Below, piece after piece: positions 22,277 through 23,682 of a stretch of DNA of 23,682 nucleotides. The DNA is from an uncultured Dorea sp. (GTDB lineage Bacteria; Bacillota; Clostridia; Lachnospirales; Lachnospiraceae). The first letter of the stretch is position 1, and the number at the start of each line of letters is the position of its first letter. The stretch is from assembly GCA_948602995.1 (NCBI GenBank), contig CAPEBR010000054.1, positions 1-23,682 of the forward strand, given 5' to 3'. Position numbers and translations under genes: made by a program. The notes under the pieces were generated by a model. It saw only the letters and a list, made by a program, of their open reading frames with translations. It did no database searches and was not told the DNA's origin.

Positions 22277-22561
22277 TCAGTTTGAATCTTTGCTATAGTA
22301 AAATTCATTCATTACTTTTTCGCAATCCTCTTCACTGGTCAAGTCATAATGCCCGTAGTTAAGGCTCTTTGTAGTTTCGTTCCAACCAGTCCAAACTGCA
22401 TATGTACCATCATCCTTTTTTGCCGATACCATATAAAGATAGGAATCGTCTGGATGATACGATTTTCTTCTAACTTTCAGAACAGCATACTTGGGGAGAT
22501 GTTCCTTAAAATATGCTTTTACATCTTCTATAACTTCTACTGATACATATAATTTGCTCAT
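22277..22561 (-). CDS. Small unknown protein of the element
   Basis: A 94-aa soluble protein with no recognised domain: an N-terminal Val/Glu-rich strand-helix start (KLYVSVEVIEDVKAYF), a KYAVLKVRRKSYHPDDSYLYM middle, and a WTGWNETT...NYGHYDLTSEEDCEKVM acidic tail. ATG 22561 is preferred because AAGGAG lies 9 nt upstream; longer frames would overlap the RadC-like gene. The gap after that gene is only 13 nt, so they share a transcript. No function assigned. Confidence 0.6.
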   Translation of the reverse strand: MSKLYVSVEVIEDVKAYFKEHLPKYAVLKVRRKSYHPDDSYLYMVSAKKDDGTYAVWTGWNETTKSLNYGHYDLTSEEDCEKVMNEFYYSKDSN

Positions 22562-22574
22562 ATTCATATTCTCC

Positions 22575-23054
22575 TTAACAATTTGATAAAAGTTTTTCCC
22601 TGTGAAAGCTGATAAAGCATTTATCACCAATAATGATATGGTCTAATAATTCTATTCCTATCAGTTCTCCTGCTTGCTTTATGCATTTTGTGATAGCTAT
22701 ATCATCAGAAGAAGGTTCAGGATAGCCTGACGGATGATTATGTACAAGAATGATTCCAGTAGCACCAATCATCAAAGCTCTGCTAAAAATCTCTCGTGGA
22801 GAAACTAAGCAATTTGATACAGTGCCATGAGATATTTCAAATATCCCTGTTATATCACCTTTTGTATTTAAAGTAAGAAGATACATATATTCTTCTGCCA
22901 TGTTCTGTAAATCTAGCAGGTCATTAAGAGCGTTTACTATATGCTCGGCACATTGCAATTTTTTATATGCAGAGTAATTTACAGCTTTTTCCTTTATAAG
23001 CTCGCTACGCTTGGTTTCTCTGTTAATCTTTACATTATAGCTTGTAATCCTCAT
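22575..23054 (-). CDS. RadC-like JAB/MPN domain protein
   Basis: A 159-aa protein with an intact JAMM metal-site motif: H105-N-H107-P-S-G followed by P114-S-x-x-D118, and LLTLNTKGDI upstream as in RadC. It lacks the helix-hairpin-helix N-terminus of chromosomal RadC (about 225 aa), so it is the short form common on plasmids and integrative elements. The substrate is unknown; RadC is no longer believed to be a repair protein in Escherichia coli. AAGGAG precedes the ATG. It is in a minus-strand run with three other element genes. Tn554 inserts into chromosomal radC, but this gene is whole and inside the element. Confidence 0.87.
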   Translation of the reverse strand: MRITSYNVKINRETKRSELIKEKAVNYSAYKKLQCAEHIVNALNDLLDLQNMAEEYMYLLTLNTKGDITGIFEISHGTVSNCLVSPREIFSRALMIGATGIILVHNHPSGYPEPSSDDIAITKCIKQAGELIGIELLDHIIIGDKCFISFHREKLLSNC

Positions 23055-23069
23055 ATATTCTCCTTATGC

Positions 23070-23495
23070 TTAGATAAGTGGCAACATATAAAATCTATCG
23101 CCAAGTGTCTCTGTCAAATCAGCAGATTCTTTCTCATTACAAATAAGCTGCAAGTGATAGAAGATGAGCTTGGAGAAGGTCTGTTGCAGTGTCCTGTGGT
23201 CACAAGACATTATCTTTGCAACCTCTGCCATTTTTTTGTTATCTACGGATTCCATTTTTTTTCTGATAAATGGAATAGTAGCGAGTAATCTCCCGACAGT
23301 AGCTGCCTGTTCATTTCTAAGGTCTGTTCTATAGCCTTTACTGGAAAGAACCTTGATCCAGCAAATATCTAAGTCTTTCATATCAGCAGAATCAATCTGC
23401 TCTGTTGCAATCTTTTCAGGTCTGAATAAAAAGTTATTTACCTCATATGAAAAGTATTTTGCTATTTCTTTTACATCTGTATTTTTTAAATCCAT
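23070..23495 (-). CDS. Unknown protein of the element cassette
   Basis: A 141-aa largely helical protein with no motif that I recognise. Visible parts: NVNN-like hydrophobic N-terminus (EIAKYFSYEVNNFLF), a basic middle (RNEQAATVGRLLATIPFIRKK) and a Cys-containing CDHRTLQQTFSKL segment that could be a short helix-turn-helix. ATG 23495 is set by GGAGG about 6 nt upstream; an ATG one codon earlier lies closer. The stop is 15 nt before the RadC-like start, so the pair is co-transcribed. Confidence 0.6.
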   Translation of the reverse strand: MDLKNTDVKEIAKYFSYEVNNFLFRPEKIATEQIDSADMKDLDICWIKVLSSKGYRTDLRNEQAATVGRLLATIPFIRKKMESVDNKKMAEVAKIMSCDHRTLQQTFSKLIFYHLQLICNEKESADLTETLGDRFYMLPLI

Positions 23496-23539
23496 CATTT
23501 TCCTCCAGCGTAGCTGTAAAACTACGTTTCCTTTCTTTC

Positions 23540-23680
23540 TTAAATCTTTTGCAGACTTCCGTTTTCGTCAATGTAGGTCATATTCATTTTTACGTATACC
23601 CTGACTTCTTTTGACTTTATCTGTTTTCGTGTATTGGCGTAAGGAGTGCTTACGTTTACAACGTCATAATAATTTTCAAA
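23540..23680 (-). CDS. C-terminal end of an unknown gene running off the window
   Basis: A continuous frame of 46 codons enters from the right edge and stops at 23540. It is rich in beta-type residues (NYYDVVNVSTPYANTRKQ, then VRVYVKMNMTYIDENGS). The stop lies 44 nt before the next gene's start on the same strand, with that gene's GGAGG in between, so it is probably the upstream member of the RadC cassette operon. The family is not recognised. Confidence 0.5.
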   Translation of the reverse strand, partial: FENYYDVVNVSTPYANTRKQIKSKEVRVYVKMNMTYIDENGSLQKI

Positions 23681-23682
23681 AT

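Larger units (their letters stand above)
16177..23682. mobile_element. Tn554/RIT-like tyrosine-recombinase element inserted in cpaF (right end not in window)
   Basis: The left junction is placed at about 16176, where cpaF coding breaks off. From there base composition falls clearly (many A/T-rich codons) compared with the host genes. Contents: an outward-facing operon of three tyrosine recombinases and a small HTH partner, a divergent second HTH protein, and a cassette with a RadC-like gene. No terminal inverted repeats or direct repeats are seen, fitting site-specific tyrosine recombination. Tn554-family elements also lack inverted repeats and insert into fixed chromosomal genes (established knowledge). 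The exact ends need the right junction. Confidence 0.75.

Noticed and set aside
22575..23054. RadC-like gene as the target site of the Tn554-like element
   Set aside because: The gene is uninterrupted, short and lies inside the AT-rich element; the visible disrupted host gene is cpaF.
23499..23539. Short CGTAG/CTACG inverted repeat as terminator
   Set aside because: Only 5 bp of stem with an 8-nt loop; too weak to call, and it lies within a co-directional gene run.

Overview
The window reads as a chromosomal segment of a spore-forming, obligately anaerobic Firmicute, most likely a gut Lachnospiraceae (Ruminococcus/Dorea/Blautia-like; inference from gene content and style). The evidence is strong AGGAGG ribosome sites, TTGACA/TATAAT promoters, the sporulation-type genes cwlD and bofA, a reverse rubrerythrin with PerR, MecA, and a Tad/Flp-pilus ATPase pair. 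The ordinary chromosome spans about 1.5-16.17 kb. It is bracketed by two mobile segments: a decayed remnant on the left (1-1.44 kb) and a large, clearly more AT-rich element on the right (about 16.18 kb to beyond the window).

Layout. 1-1436: fragments of an old mobile element, including an integrase that has lost its catalytic domain. 1505-2846: peroxide defence, with a rubredoxin-rubrerythrin NADH peroxidase and PerR, both on the minus strand; each has a TTGACA promoter followed at once by a Fur/PerR-type palindrome. 2953-4127: secreted SH3-NlpC/P60 cell-wall hydrolase with promoter and terminator. 4247-4643: a cluster of DnaA-box-like sites, then a 193-bp palindromic MITE-like element. 4670-6048: a DUF1858 small redox protein and mecA, convergent on a shared terminator. 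6089-6753: a promoter, a structured leader or candidate RNA, and a small conserved protein. 6827-11505: a forward run of GH18 cell-wall hydrolase, cwlD, Sua5-type threonylcarbamoyl-AMP synthase and dCMP deaminase. 11504-13471: yaaL (DUF2508), glsA and bofA, interleaved with repeats. 13495-14133: a 4'-phosphopantetheinyl transferase. 14269-16176: start of a tad operon (tadZ/cpaE-like, then cpaF/tadA).

The cpaF gene is cut inside its ATPase core at about 16176 by an element with a co-directional operon of three different tyrosine recombinases (396, 610 and 621 aa) plus a 144-aa HTH/coiled-coil partner. The arrangement resembles Tn554 tnpA-tnpB-tnpC but has an extra long recombinase, which also recalls recombinase-in-trio (RIT) elements. 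A second 144-aa HTH/coiled-coil protein is divergent from the operon. A minus-strand cassette follows: unknown 94 aa, RadC-like JAB protein, unknown 141 aa, and a partial gene at the right edge. The far end of the element and the rest of cpaF are not in the window.

The strongest non-genic signal is a family of short palindromic elements with ends GTTACTATTC...GAATAGTAAC. Two complete copies (2227-2368 and 11871-12015) are each flanked by a different perfect 8-bp direct repeat (CAGAGGCA and GTATTCCT), which is direct evidence of past transposition. Degenerate or partial copies lie at 6784, 13064 and 13183. A second MITE-like element (4451-4643) has 9-bp direct repeats AAAAATTGC, and a third palindrome (11504-11597) supplies the C-terminus of the yaaL product.
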